Origin: Ignavibacteriota bacterium
GTDB taxonomy: Bacteria > Bacteroidota > Ignavibacteria > Ignavibacteriales > Melioribacteraceae
Length of the DNA stretch: 64,000 bases
Direction of reading: 5' to 3'
NCBI GenBank assembly: GCA_016708125.1
Contig: JADJGF010000001.1
Span: forward strand, 1,820,001 to 1,884,000
Positions 1-9,366 of this stretch are shown here, piece after piece (positions within the stretch are counted from its first letter, which is position 1; every line of letters starts with the position of its first letter). The position numbers and the translations under genes are program-made. Under the pieces are notes generated by a model. The model was not told where the DNA came from and searched no databases. It was given only the letters and a program-made list of their open reading frames with translations.

Positions 1-2
1 AT

Positions 3-485
3 TCAATCGATTTGTGCATTAATAAAATTGCGGAAGACGGACATTATCCATATAACTTTTTAAGGCAAGGCACATACCTTTTATTATATCATCCAATAGT
101 AATTTTGACATTAGATTTTTGCAAAAAGTCCGAATATTTGAAGACAGAAATTAGAGAAAAATTACAAATAACTAATTCAAAAGCTACAGATTTTCTTAAA
201 GGTCATATTAGATTTAACAAAAATAGAATTTTTGAACCGGAAATTATCCACTATTCGCAATACATAATTTCTAATATTACAAGTCTACTATCGTTAAAAG
301 GAAAAATGGAAAAAGAGTTAGAAAATTCGCTATTACAGAATTTATATAGATATTTGAAAAATAATACTCTTTATTTGTGCATGGATAAAAACAATAAACT
401 TTATGATAGTGATCTATACAGTGTAAAAGATGTTCTTACAATCGAGGTTTTATATTGGTATGATATTTACACAAAAGGTGACTAA
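3..485 (+). CDS. C-terminal part of an unrecognised protein, cut by the window edge
   Basis: The reading frame is open from the first in-frame codon of the window to a TAA at 483-485. A TTG at position 12 could serve as a start, but no ribosome binding site can be seen and the frame stays open upstream, so this is more likely the last ~160 residues of a longer gene. The protein is rich in Leu, Ile, Tyr and Lys, has no signal peptide or clear membrane segment in the visible part, and shows no motif I recognise. The next gene begins about 250 bases later, after a perfect inverted repeat, so it probably belongs to a different transcription unit from the polysaccharide genes. Confidence 0.55.
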   Translation, partial: SIDLCINKIAEDGHYPYNFLRQGTYLLLYHPIVILTLDFCKKSEYLKTEIREKLQITNSKATDFLKGHIRFNKNRIFEPEIIHYSQYIISNITSLLSLKGKMEKELENSLLQNLYRYLKNNTLYLCMDKNNKLYDSDLYSVKDVLTIEVLYWYDIYTKGD

Positions 486-590
486 TATTGAAATTTCAAG
501 ACTAAATCCATCCTAAATTGATATTTAATACTCAATCAATATCAAAATGATACGATAGTAAAGATAATTTTATACAATAGTTATGTTTAT

Positions 591-627
591 TTTCAAAATA
601 ATACATAGTTTTCGTATTATTTTGAAA
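591..627. repeat. perfect 14-bp inverted repeat between the first two genes
   Basis: The arms at 591-604 and 614-627 are exact reverse complements (TTTCAAAATAATAC and its complement) around a 9-base loop. There is no run of T after the second arm, so it is a poor intrinsic terminator for the + strand. It may be an operator, a weak terminator or a transcript-stabilising hairpin in front of the polysaccharide locus. Confidence 0.7.
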
Positions 628-733
628 CGGCATAAATATTGCCAACATTAATACTTATTAAATATTATTGATTAAACACTTTTCTGTGACTTAGTTGGCG
701 AAGCTATATAAAAACATACAAACAAAATAAATT

Positions 734-2206
734 ATGCTATTTAATTCAATACAATTTCTGATATTTTTTCCATTAGTAGTAATGCTGTATTTTATGATAC
801 CACATAAATACAGATGGATATTATTATTATCGGCGAGTTATTATTTCTACATGTGCTGGAAACCGGAGTATGCAATACTTTTAGTAATTTCCACAATAAT
901 AGATTATTATGCCGGTATAATGATGGAGAAATCAGAGACAAAGAAAAAGAGACGGAAATTCTTAATACTAAGTTTGCTTTCCAATTTAGGTTTATTATTT
1001 ACATTTAAGTACTACAATTTTTTTAGCACATCCTTTGTTGATGTTCTCAATTATTATAACATTTTTTTAGATTCCCCAACATTTAAGCTTCTTTTGCCTG
1101 TTGGTATTTCGTTTTATACTTTTCAGACGATGAGCTATTCAATAGATGTTTATAGAGGAGAAATAAAAGCACAACATCACTTTGGATATTTTGCTTTGTA
1201 TGTAACATTTTTTCCGCAGTTAGTTGCCGGACCAATAGAAAGATCAACCAACTTAATGCCTCAGTTTTTTGAAAAACATGACTTCGATACAAAAAGAGCG
1301 AGTGACGGCTTAAAATTAATGATGTGGGGATTTTTTAAGAAAGTTGTAATTGCAGATAGACTGGCTATACTTGTAAATCAGGTTTACAATAATGCGGAAA
1401 GTTATGAAGGATTTCCACTTTTATTGGCAACATACTTTTTTGCATTTCAGATATACTGCGATTTTTCGGGGTATACGGATATTGCAATAGGCGCAGCGCA
1501 GGTAATGGGTTTTAAGCTGATGGATAATTTTAACAGACCATACTTTTCTAAAAGTATATCAGAATTTTGGAAAAGATGGCACATATCATTATCAACATGG
1601 TTTAGGGATTATGTTTACATTCCGTTAGGCGGCAATAGAGCAAGCAAATGGAAATGGTACTTTAATTTATTCTTCACATTTTTGATCAGCGGATTATGGC
1701 ACGGAGCAAACTGGACGTTTGTAATATGGGGAGCAATACATGGGTTTTATTTGATATTTGCCACATGGACAAAAGATATTGTAAACAAAATTTATAAGTT
1801 TTTAAGATTAGAAAAAGGTACACGATTAAGAAAATATGTTGATGTTGCAATAACATTTCATTTGGTATTATTTGCATGGGTATTTTTTAGAGCAAATTCA
1901 TTTAACGATGCAATTTACATTCTTTCTAATATTTTTCCACTTAACATAAAAGATTTTGTATCTCTGTTAAATTCAACGGGTGCCGTTGAAAATGCTCTTG
2001 GTTTAACGAAAAGAGGAATCGTATTAGCTCTTCTATCAATAGGTTTTATGGAATTCGTTCATCTTTTCCAGCGCCATAGAAAAATGAGATCATTCCTTTC
2101 GGATAAACCTATAGTTCTTAGATACGCAATTTATTATGCAATTTTAATTGCAATAATTTCTTTCGGCGAATTCAGCATGCAGGAATTTATTTACTTTCAA
2201 TTTTAA
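734..2206 (+). CDS. MBOAT-family O-acyltransferase, AlgI-like
   Basis: This is a polytopic inner-membrane acyltransferase of the MBOAT family, the type that moves acyl (usually acetyl) groups across the membrane for modification of exported polysaccharide. The 490-residue length is normal for AlgI/PatA relatives. It begins with the typical hydrophobic stretch MLFNSIQFLIFF, carries the conserved FWKRWHISLSTWFRDY block (His283) and the invariant catalytic histidine in SGLWHG (His323), close to the His322 described for AlgI. The next gene, 11 bases downstream, encodes an SGNH-like single-pass protein, the usual partner that transfers the acyl group to the polymer. It leads the polysaccharide locus. 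The acyl donor and acceptor cannot be read from sequence. Confidence 0.93.
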   Translation: MLFNSIQFLIFFPLVVMLYFMIPHKYRWILLLSASYYFYMCWKPEYAILLVISTIIDYYAGIMMEKSETKKKRRKFLILSLLSNLGLLFTFKYYNFFSTSFVDVLNYYNIFLDSPTFKLLLPVGISFYTFQTMSYSIDVYRGEIKAQHHFGYFALYVTFFPQLVAGPIERSTNLMPQFFEKHDFDTKRASDGLKLMMWGFFKKVVIADRLAILVNQVYNNAESYEGFPLLLATYFFAFQIYCDFSGYTDIAIGAAQVMGFKLMDNFNRPYFSKSISEFWKRWHISLSTWFRDYVYIPLGGNRASKWKWYFNLFFTFLISGLWHGANWTFVIWGAIHGFYLIFATWTKDIVNKIYKFLRLEKGTRLRKYVDVAITFHLVLFAWVFFRANSFNDAIYILSNIFPLNIKDFVSLLNSTGAVENALGLTKRGIVLALLSIGFMEFVHLFQRHRKMRSFLSDKPIVLRYAIYYAILIAIISFGEFSMQEFIYFQF

Positions 2207-2217
2207 TTTTAACTTCA

Positions 2218-3177
2218 ATGAATAAAAATTTAATGTTACCGTTTATTAAAAAATCAATTGTATTTATTGCCGGATTCCTTGTTGTAATTTTTGTTTTACA
2301 AACAATAATTAATTTTGCGGTTAAATCAATAAACGTAGGGGAGTATGGTGTTTTTAATAAAATAAATGAAGGTAAAATTAATGCCGATATTTTAATAAGC
2401 GGTTCCTCGAGGGCATTAAAGGCAATAAATCCCAAGGTAATTGAAAAAGAGCTTGGCTTAACATGCTATAATATTGCTTCCGATGGTTCTGATCTTGGTG
2501 TTCAATTACCAAAATTAAAGTGGTATCTTGAAAACAATAAAACTCCTAAAATCTTAATCCAAGATATTGCTCAATTTGGAGGGGATATTTCAAATACTAT
2601 TTATGAACCTTTTAAATATTTGCCATATCTTTCAAATGATTCTTTGTTCAAAGGTTTAGAGAGAATCGATCCAGATATTTGGTATAATAAATATCTTTTT
2701 CCGGTAAACTTAATTTATTACAATTTTGATTTTTACGCCAAATTAGGAATAGAACTTATTCAGTCGTTTAGAGACCAAGAAAAATATATTAATGGTTTTT
2801 TACCCGATAATTCAAAATGGTCAAGCAATTTTGAGCAGTATAAAAAAGAACACCCAGACGGCATAAATTGCTCCGCTCCGCAGGATTATAAAGCATATAT
2901 TTCCGAATTAATTAAATACTGCAGACAAAATAAAATCATTTTAGTTTTTATTGTTTTACCAAACTATTATAGATTAAAAGAAGTAACTCATAATCTTAAA
3001 GATATTGGTGTGTACTATAATTCTTTAAGTGAGCCTTTTGTTTATTACTATGACTATTCAAACTCAGATATTTCAAAAAATGAAAAGTATCTTTATAATT
3101 TTACGCATTTGAATTTAGATGGAGCAAATTATTTTACCAAATTATTAACCGTAGAATTAAAAAATATAAAATACTAA
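2218..3177 (+). CDS. membrane-anchored SGNH-like partner of the MBOAT acyltransferase
   Basis: A 319-residue protein with one N-terminal membrane segment (about residues 10-33) and a periplasmic domain. The segment ADILISGSSRA (residues 57-66) resembles block I of SGNH hydrolases, with Ser63 or Ser64 as candidate nucleophile, and THLNLDGA near the C-terminus resembles the block V region carrying the catalytic His. This matches the AlgX/AlgJ/DltD style of partner proteins that sit next to MBOAT acyltransferases. It begins 11 bases after the MBOAT gene, so the two are almost certainly co-transcribed. Role inferred: final acyl transfer to the exported polysaccharide. It could instead be an esterase. 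Sequence similarity to named families is weak by eye. Confidence 0.7.
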   Translation: MNKNLMLPFIKKSIVFIAGFLVVIFVLQTIINFAVKSINVGEYGVFNKINEGKINADILISGSSRALKAINPKVIEKELGLTCYNIASDGSDLGVQLPKLKWYLENNKTPKILIQDIAQFGGDISNTIYEPFKYLPYLSNDSLFKGLERIDPDIWYNKYLFPVNLIYYNFDFYAKLGIELIQSFRDQEKYINGFLPDNSKWSSNFEQYKKEHPDGINCSAPQDYKAYISELIKYCRQNKIILVFIVLPNYYRLKEVTHNLKDIGVYYNSLSEPFVYYYDYSNSDISKNEKYLYNFTHLNLDGANYFTKLLTVELKNIKY

Positions 3178-3178
3178 A

Positions 3179-4186
3179 ATGAAAATTATATTAATTACCG
3201 GTGCAGCTGGATTTGTTGGATATCATTTATCAAATGAACTTTGTAAGCGTGGTTATAATGTTTTTGGTTTAGATAACTTAAATAATTATTACAATGTAAA
3301 TCTAAAGATTGCAAGATTAGAAAGATTACAAAGTTACAAAAATTTTGAATTCGAAAAGATAGATTTGGTTGAAAAAGAAAAAATATTTGAATTATTTAAA
3401 AAAGAAAAATTTGATTATGTAATTAATTTAGCAGCACAGGCGGGAGTCAGGTATTCAATCGAAAACCCATTTGTATATATTGAAAGCAATATTGTTGGGT
3501 TTATTAATATTTTGGAAGCATGCAGAAAGTTTTCGATTAAACATTTAATTTACGCATCTTCAAGTTCTGTTTACGGGGCAAATTTTAAACAGCCATTTTC
3601 AGAAAACGATAACGTTGATCATCCGGTTTCTTTATACGCAGCAACAAAAAAGAGTAACGAACTGATGGCACACACTTATTCTAGTTTGTATAATATTCCA
3701 ACTACGGGCTTAAGATTCTTTACGGTATATGGTCCTTACGGCAGACCAGATATGGCGTATTTTTCGTTTACAAAGGATATAATTGAGGGTAGAACAATAA
3801 AGGTATTTAATGATGGAAACCTTGAAAGAGACTTTACTTATATAGATGATATTGTTGAAGGAATAGTTAAACTTTTAGATAAAGCCCCAGTTAAAAATGA
3901 TGCTTGGGACAGAATGAAAGCAGAACCTTCAACTAGTTTTGCTCCATATAGAGTTCTTAATTTAGGTAATAATAAACCAGTAAAATTAATACACTTTATC
4001 AATGTGCTCGAAAGAGAAACTGGCATAGAAGCCAAAAAAGAATATTTACCTATGCAGCCCGGGGATGTTCACTCAACTTTTGCCGATATTTCTTTTTTAA
4101 ATGATTACATAGAATTTAAACCAACTACGAGTATTGAAGATGGTTTGAAAAAATTTGTGGAATGGTATAAAGAATATTATAAATAA
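3179..4186 (+). CDS. NAD-dependent epimerase, UDP-glucuronate 4-epimerase-like
   Basis: An extended short-chain dehydrogenase/reductase of 335 residues. The Rossmann glycine motif TGAAGFVG (G8, G11, G14) and the catalytic pair Tyr153-x3-Lys157 (SLYAATKKSNE) are intact, as is the upstream Ser-rich strand ASSSSVYG. The N-terminal block LDNLNNYYNVNLKIARLERL and the segment FFTVYGPYGRPDMA are typical of the CapI/LpsL/GAE group that converts UDP-glucuronate to UDP-galacturonate. The gene starts one base after the previous stop, so it is co-transcribed with the acylation pair. Together with the 6-dehydrogenase further downstream it points to a uronic-acid-containing polymer. The exact substrate is inferred from family resemblance; other UDP-sugar epimerases of the same fold remain possible. 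Confidence 0.88.
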   Translation: MKIILITGAAGFVGYHLSNELCKRGYNVFGLDNLNNYYNVNLKIARLERLQSYKNFEFEKIDLVEKEKIFELFKKEKFDYVINLAAQAGVRYSIENPFVYIESNIVGFINILEACRKFSIKHLIYASSSSVYGANFKQPFSENDNVDHPVSLYAATKKSNELMAHTYSSLYNIPTTGLRFFTVYGPYGRPDMAYFSFTKDIIEGRTIKVFNDGNLERDFTYIDDIVEGIVKLLDKAPVKNDAWDRMKAEPSTSFAPYRVLNLGNNKPVKLIHFINVLERETGIEAKKEYLPMQPGDVHSTFADISFLNDYIEFKPTTSIEDGLKKFVEWYKEYYK

Positions 4187-4251
4187 AGATATTATAGGAA
4201 TTCAAAATTTAAAAAAATATTAAATCTTGAAATAACATAAAAAATTAAGAT

Positions 4252-5427
4252 ATGAGTGAGAGAAAAAAAAAAATTTTATACTATTTGATGCAAGGAGGTT
4301 CAGCAGGAGGTTCTGATACTTGTTTATATTTGTTAATAAAATTTTTAGACAAAACAAAATATGAACCAATTTTGCTATATAAGGAAAGAAGTAAATTTGT
4401 TGATGAACTTGAAAAGCTAAATGTAACTTTGATTCCGGTACCAATTAAAGAAAGAAAAAAAAATAGTAAACAAACAAATGCTACAAATACAAAACAAATT
4501 ACCTTCGCAAATAATCCAAGTAATTTAAGGATTATCTTAAGTAGTATAAAGCATTTAGTTAAAAGAGTTCCGGATATTATAAATCTGATTAAAGTAATTA
4601 AGGATTATAACATAGATATAGTTCATGCTAACCACTATCTTACTGGTGATAGGTCTGTTTTGGTGGCTTCATTGTTAACTAAAGTAAAAACAATTAGTCA
4701 TAATAGAGGACTTTACCCGCCCGATCCAATTGATAGAATAATTGCTAAAAAATTAGATTGCATTATCAATATGTCTGATTTTTCTAAAAGTGTATATACG
4801 AAAAATGGAGTTTCCGAAGAAAAATGTATAACAATTTATGACGGGATTGACACAGAAGAATTTAAACCTAATGCAAATGAAAGTGATGAAATAATTGTTG
4901 GGTGCTTTGGAAGATTGGAAAAATGGAAAGGTCAACAAACTTTAATTAACGCAGCAGAATTAATAGTTAAATCTTGCATAAATATAAAGTTTATTATCGT
5001 TGGTAACGGGCCTGACGAACAAGATTTAAAAACTAGTGTAAAAAGAAAAAAATTAGAAGATTATTTTGAATTTACTGGACATATAACTAATGTTGTTGAA
5101 TATATGAATAAATGTACAATAATTGTTCATACTTCCATTGAGCCCGAACCATTTGGTATGGTAATAACGGAAGCAATGGCACTTGAAAAACCTGTTATTG
5201 CAACAAAAATTGGCGGACCTATAGAGATAATTAATGATCAAGAAGATGGCTTTTTGGTTACTCCGCAAAATCCTATAGAACTAGCTAATGTTGTAATTAA
5301 TTTGTCAAAAGAAAATTATTTAAGACATTCAATTGGTTTAAAGGCACGTAAAAAAGTTTTAGAAAAATTTGATGTAAAAAATTATGCAAGAAAAATTGCA
5401 GAAATTTATGAAGAAATAACTTATTAA
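4252..5427 (+). CDS. GT4-family glycosyltransferase
   Basis: A 391-residue GT-B glycosyltransferase. The N-terminal half opens with KILYYLMQGGSAGGSDTCL, a typical acceptor-domain start with a glycine loop. The C-terminal half carries the GT4 donor-binding pattern: VGCFGRLEKWKGQQTLI, then IVGNGPDE, then the E-x7-E region EPEPFGMVITEAMA, with the following KPVIATKIGGPIEII. It acts in the cytoplasm or at the membrane face, adding a sugar from a nucleotide donor to the growing repeat unit. The stop codon is immediately followed by the ATG of the next glycosyltransferase, which shows tight coupling. Donor, acceptor and linkage cannot be predicted. An internal Lys/Asn-rich stretch (residues ~60-85) is low-complexity. 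Confidence 0.93.
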   Translation: MSERKKKILYYLMQGGSAGGSDTCLYLLIKFLDKTKYEPILLYKERSKFVDELEKLNVTLIPVPIKERKKNSKQTNATNTKQITFANNPSNLRIILSSIKHLVKRVPDIINLIKVIKDYNIDIVHANHYLTGDRSVLVASLLTKVKTISHNRGLYPPDPIDRIIAKKLDCIINMSDFSKSVYTKNGVSEEKCITIYDGIDTEEFKPNANESDEIIVGCFGRLEKWKGQQTLINAAELIVKSCINIKFIIVGNGPDEQDLKTSVKRKKLEDYFEFTGHITNVVEYMNKCTIIVHTSIEPEPFGMVITEAMALEKPVIATKIGGPIEIINDQEDGFLVTPQNPIELANVVINLSKENYLRHSIGLKARKKVLEKFDVKNYARKIAEIYEEITY

Positions 5428-6540
5428 ATGACAAAAATTAAGAATGAAATAAATATTCTTTACTTTGATTTGCACATTCCTTTAATACTGCAAAACAGAT
5501 CAGAACCTTTTGGTGGTGTTGCTGTTGAGTGGCTTAGTTGGATGAAAGCCTTTTCGAAAATAGGATGCCGTTGTACCTTATTGACATATATTGGTACCAA
5601 AAGCACAAATAATTATAATTATTTTGAAATATTAGAGGGTATTGATAAAAATAAAAAATTCATATTTCAAATCTTTAAAATATACAAGTTATTAAAACAT
5701 AATAAACCTTCATACATCGTTCAAGAGGGCGCTAATCGATATACTGGAATATTTGCTTTTCTTGCAAAATTATTAAATTTACCTTTTATTCATAGAATAG
5801 CAAGTGACATGGACGTTGATGACAGAATATTGAAGCATTTTTCTAAATTATACTTATTATTCTATCGTTTTGGAATTAGAAATGCTACTCATATTTCTTG
5901 CCAAAATCAATACCAGTTTGAAACACTCAAAAAGAAATTTAATAGTAAAAGTATATCAATATTGTATAATCCATTTGAAATAAAAGAACCTTTAACATCT
6001 AATTTCTCGAAAGAATATATTGCTTGGGTTGGAAATTTTAGATATGAAAAAAATCTTCCTGCTCTGGCATTCATTGCAAAAAGCCTTCCTTCAATAAAAT
6101 TTAAAATTGCTGGTTGTAAATTCGAAATTACGGATGAAGATACAGAGGTTGGGCTTCGTGAATTGGAAAATCTAAAAAATGTTGAATTTGTAGGTCACAT
6201 TATTAACAGTGAGATAACTCAATTTTTAAAAAAAGCATTTTGCCTTTTAAATACTTCAAGATTAGAAGGTTTTTCAAATACTTTTTTAGAATCATGGTCT
6301 GTTGGAGTTCCGGTTATTACAACAAAGAATGTAAATCCCGATAATATAATCTCGGAATATAAATTAGGTATTGTTGCTGAAGAATATGGATATATACCTA
6401 ATATTTTAAAAGATTTCTTAAAGCTTAAAAAATATTTAGATTTTGAAGATAATTGTTACAATTATATAAAATATAAGCATAATCCAGAAATATTAGCTAA
6501 ACAGTTTCTAAATGATATGATAAATTGTAAAATAAAGTAA
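5428..6540 (+). CDS. GT4/GT1-like glycosyltransferase
   Basis: A 370-residue protein whose ATG abuts the previous stop codon. It has the GT-B layout: an N-terminal domain starting INILYFDLHIPLIL followed by FGGVAVEWLSWMKAF, and a C-terminal domain with AWVGNFRYEKNLPAL, IKFKIAGC and the donor-site region NTSRLEGFSNTFLESWSVGVPVITT. The E-x7-E pattern is present but the central part differs from the other transferases in the locus, so it is probably not a recent duplicate. It is a likely cytoplasmic enzyme of repeat-unit assembly. Sugar specificity is unknown. Confidence 0.88.
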   Translation: MTKIKNEINILYFDLHIPLILQNRSEPFGGVAVEWLSWMKAFSKIGCRCTLLTYIGTKSTNNYNYFEILEGIDKNKKFIFQIFKIYKLLKHNKPSYIVQEGANRYTGIFAFLAKLLNLPFIHRIASDMDVDDRILKHFSKLYLLFYRFGIRNATHISCQNQYQFETLKKKFNSKSISILYNPFEIKEPLTSNFSKEYIAWVGNFRYEKNLPALAFIAKSLPSIKFKIAGCKFEITDEDTEVGLRELENLKNVEFVGHIINSEITQFLKKAFCLLNTSRLEGFSNTFLESWSVGVPVITTKNVNPDNIISEYKLGIVAEEYGYIPNILKDFLKLKKYLDFEDNCYNYIKYKHNPEILAKQFLNDMINCKIK

Positions 6541-6542
6541 TT

Positions 6543-7886
6543 ATGGAAATATTAATTTATACTGTTGCAGTTCTGGTTGTTGCAGTTGTTTTATTTTTAC
6601 TAGTTGAACAACCATATTTTTTAATTGCCCCTCTAACATTTGCTACTTTTTATGTTTTCAATATAGAAATACCATTTCCAATAGATTCTAGAGGGTTACT
6701 TGTATTATTAATCTTTTTGAGACTATATATATTTGATAAAGAAAACATGGTATTGGTTAATGACCATTTGTTTAGAAATAAAATTTTTTTGATGATTATA
6801 TTTTTTCTAATATTTGAACTAATTGTTCCTATTTCCGAAGGAGAAAAATTTATTTCATACTTAAAAGAAATTCTACTAATTATTGTTAGTGTAATTATTG
6901 GATTTCTTGGAATGCAAAATAATATTGGAAAGAAGTCATTTCTAATTGGTTTATTTTTCGCAGGAATTCTGAGCTCGATAGACTTAATATTTACTTTTTT
7001 TACAACTGGTGAACTTAATATAATAAGAGTTATTGATTTGTTAATGGGTAATAAGGTAATAGGTAATCACAATTATCCTGGTTTACTTTCAGGTGTGGCA
7101 TTTTTATTTGCATATATTTGTTTAAGTAGGAATATTTTCAATAAATTTTTAATGTTTGCAGTTATGGTATTTTTGTTTATTGGAATGTTATTCTCTACTT
7201 CAAGAAGTACTTTAGGTGGAGTAATTTTTGTTTTTTTTATGATTAATTTTTTTGAAAGAGACTTTAGAGTAAAAATAAAAAGAATCTATCTCTCAATTTT
7301 TATTTTATTATTACTGTATGTTGGGGGGCTGTTTTATTTTCAATTTACTGGAATCCCCAATAACAGATTTACATTTCAAGGCGTATTTTACTATAGATTA
7401 TATTCAGAACCTTTGCAATATTTTGGGAAAAGTCAGCTGAGTTTTAATCCATATACTGGAGAATTGATTGAAGGAAGTATGAATTTCAGATCGGAAAAAT
7501 GGAAAAAAGATTTGTTAAAATTTTTTAAAAATGATCCCGCTCATCAGTTTTTTGGTTTAGGACCTGGTGGATATTTAGAAATCTCTGAAAAAGTTTACAA
7601 TAAATGGAATAATGTTAAGGGGCAATATGCAGCTCATAATGGGTATATATTTATTTTGATCGAGCGAGGTTTTCTTGGATTATTTTTATTTTTAGCAATT
7701 ATAATAACTTTATCATTTTACTTATTGAAAAAATCATTTTATAGCGAAGTTCAATTTCCCTTTGTCTATTTATTTATTGCAATAGTATTTTACTCAATTG
7801 GTCAAAATTCTGAATTAACAAGTAGATTTGTTTTTATGCTTATTGGCGGACTAATATACAGTGCATATTTTGAAAGGAATGAATAA
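6543..7886 (+). CDS. O-antigen polymerase / ligase-like membrane protein (Wzy/WaaL type)
   Basis: A 447-residue integral membrane protein with many hydrophobic segments. The large loop near residues 265-380 contains the features of the Wzy_C/O-antigen ligase family: an Arg-rich TSRSTLGG segment before the loop, the GLGPGGYLEISEK stretch, and YAAHNGYIFILIERGFLG with the histidine that is conserved in these proteins. It would join polysaccharide repeat units (Wzy) or transfer chains to an acceptor (WaaL) on the periplasmic face. It lies two bases after a glycosyltransferase gene, with more transferases downstream, which fits a polymerase of a Wzy-dependent pathway. No Wzx flippase of the usual type was seen in the window. 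Sequence alone does not separate the two roles. Confidence 0.85.
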   Translation: MEILIYTVAVLVVAVVLFLLVEQPYFLIAPLTFATFYVFNIEIPFPIDSRGLLVLLIFLRLYIFDKENMVLVNDHLFRNKIFLMIIFFLIFELIVPISEGEKFISYLKEILLIIVSVIIGFLGMQNNIGKKSFLIGLFFAGILSSIDLIFTFFTTGELNIIRVIDLLMGNKVIGNHNYPGLLSGVAFLFAYICLSRNIFNKFLMFAVMVFLFIGMLFSTSRSTLGGVIFVFFMINFFERDFRVKIKRIYLSIFILLLLYVGGLFYFQFTGIPNNRFTFQGVFYYRLYSEPLQYFGKSQLSFNPYTGELIEGSMNFRSEKWKKDLLKFFKNDPAHQFFGLGPGGYLEISEKVYNKWNNVKGQYAAHNGYIFILIERGFLGLFLFLAIIITLSFYLLKKSFYSEVQFPFVYLFIAIVFYSIGQNSELTSRFVFMLIGGLIYSAYFERNE

Positions 7887-7977
7887 TGGTTATAAAATGT
7901 TTTTTTTATTTTCGGAATAAATAATTCATGTAATTCAAAAAAATTTAAAAGAAAACGAACGGTATTTTAAATAATTT

Positions 7978-9183
7978 ATGCATTTAATTTGGCTTACTCC
8001 GGAATTTCCAAGTAGTAAAGACAATACAAAAGGGATTTATATATATAGAACAGTTAAAGAATTGGCAAAATTCTATAAAATTACTGTTATCGCATTATAT
8101 CCTGCTGCTCCGCCAATATTGGAAATTTTTAAATATAAAAAAGATTGGAAAAATTTAATTAAGGATTGGAAAACAAATTATACTGCAAATAATTCAATTC
8201 AAATTTTAAATTGCGATATTATTTATTTAAGATATTATAGATTACCAAGAAAATTATTCCACGATGTTGAAGGGTGGTTTGCATATTGGCAAATACGAAA
8301 AAAGCTAAAAAATATAGTAACAAAAGATTCTATTATTCACGCAAACTGGATTTTTCCAGCTGGAACATTGGGAAAAATAATTTCAAAAAAATATAAAGTG
8401 CCATTTTTAATATCACTTTTAGGAAGTGATGTTAATAGACTTGTTGTAGGCACAAAGTTTTGGAAATCCGCGCAAAAGTTATTTAATGACTCAAATAATA
8501 TAACCGCAGTAACAAATGATTTATTTGAGAAATGCGAAAAAAAGAATATTCATATTGAGGAGAGTAAAAAATATTTAATAGATAATATCTATGAATCAGA
8601 CAAATTCTATATCAAAGACCGAATTGAAACAAGAAAAATGCTTGGTATTGATGATAATTCTAAAATTATATTTTATGCGGGTAATTTAATACCTCTTAAA
8701 AATGTTGATATTTTAATAAATGCCTATTCGTTAATAGAAAATAAATACTCTGATACATTATTATTTATTGCTGGTGCGGGTGGTGAAGAAGGCTCTCTAA
8801 AAAGACTTTCATCAACTTTAAATCTCAATAATAAGATCTTCTTTCTTGGTCCATTACTCGGTGATGATCTGGTAAATTATTACAATGCTGCAGACTTATT
8901 AAGTTTACAGAGTAAAAGTGAAGGTTTACCGAATGTAATAGTTGAATCATTTTTATGTGGAACACCGGTTGTGGCAACTGATGTAGGCGGAATATCAAAA
9001 ATTGTTAAAGAAGGATCGAATGGTTTTCTTGTAAAACCAAATTCTATTGAAGATCTTGCTCAAAAAATTGAACAATGTTTAGCTAATGCATGGAATAGAA
9101 ATGAAATTCGTAATAGTATTTCTGATTTATTTCCTCAAAAAGTAATTGAAAAATATCATCAATTATATAACAAACTAGTTTAA
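7978..9183 (+). CDS. GT4-family glycosyltransferase
   Basis: A 401-residue GT-B enzyme starting MHLIWLTPEFPSSKDNTKGI, a common opening for capsule-type GT4 proteins. The donor domain shows IIFYAGNLIPLKNVDILI, LLFIAGAGGEE, and the E-x7-E block SEGLPNVIVESFLCGTPVVA followed by DVGGISKIV and GSNGFLV. A SDVNRLV segment near the end of the acceptor domain is also typical (LLGSDVNR). The gene follows a 91-base AT-rich gap in which no strong signal is visible. It is part of the polysaccharide assembly set. Donor and acceptor are not predictable. Confidence 0.93.
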   Translation: MHLIWLTPEFPSSKDNTKGIYIYRTVKELAKFYKITVIALYPAAPPILEIFKYKKDWKNLIKDWKTNYTANNSIQILNCDIIYLRYYRLPRKLFHDVEGWFAYWQIRKKLKNIVTKDSIIHANWIFPAGTLGKIISKKYKVPFLISLLGSDVNRLVVGTKFWKSAQKLFNDSNNITAVTNDLFEKCEKKNIHIEESKKYLIDNIYESDKFYIKDRIETRKMLGIDDNSKIIFYAGNLIPLKNVDILINAYSLIENKYSDTLLFIAGAGGEEGSLKRLSSTLNLNNKIFFLGPLLGDDLVNYYNAADLLSLQSKSEGLPNVIVESFLCGTPVVATDVGGISKIVKEGSNGFLVKPNSIEDLAQKIEQCLANAWNRNEIRNSISDLFPQKVIEKYHQLYNKLV

Positions 9184-9229
9184 TTTTTATTGAATTTAAC
9201 CAAATTATGATTTTTCTGCTAAAACAATT

Positions 9230-9277
9230 ATTACGTTCTAAAAATAAGTAGAAATGGATTTATTTTTAAAGCGTAAT
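9230..9277. repeat. long AT-rich hairpin inside the glycosyltransferase cluster
   Basis: Arms 9230-9247 and 9260-9277 are 18 bases each and complementary apart from two positions, with a 12-base loop. The pairing can be extended by several AAC/GTT bases beyond the outer ends with a one-base bulge. It stands in a 183-base gap between two glycosyltransferase genes. No T run follows, so a simple intrinsic terminator is unlikely on the + strand. An attenuator, RNA-stability hairpin or protein site is possible. Confidence 0.65.
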
Positions 9278-9366
9278 GTTGTTCAATAATTATCAGTGCA
9301 GGTGCTTTGTATTAAAGAATTCTAATAATCAACTTTACCGAATACAAATTAAAGGACAATTAAATA

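Noticed and set aside
814..2435. Several short frames on both strands across the MBOAT gene
   Set aside because: They are shadows of the MBOAT and SGNH-like genes with no ribosome binding sites or recognisable domains.
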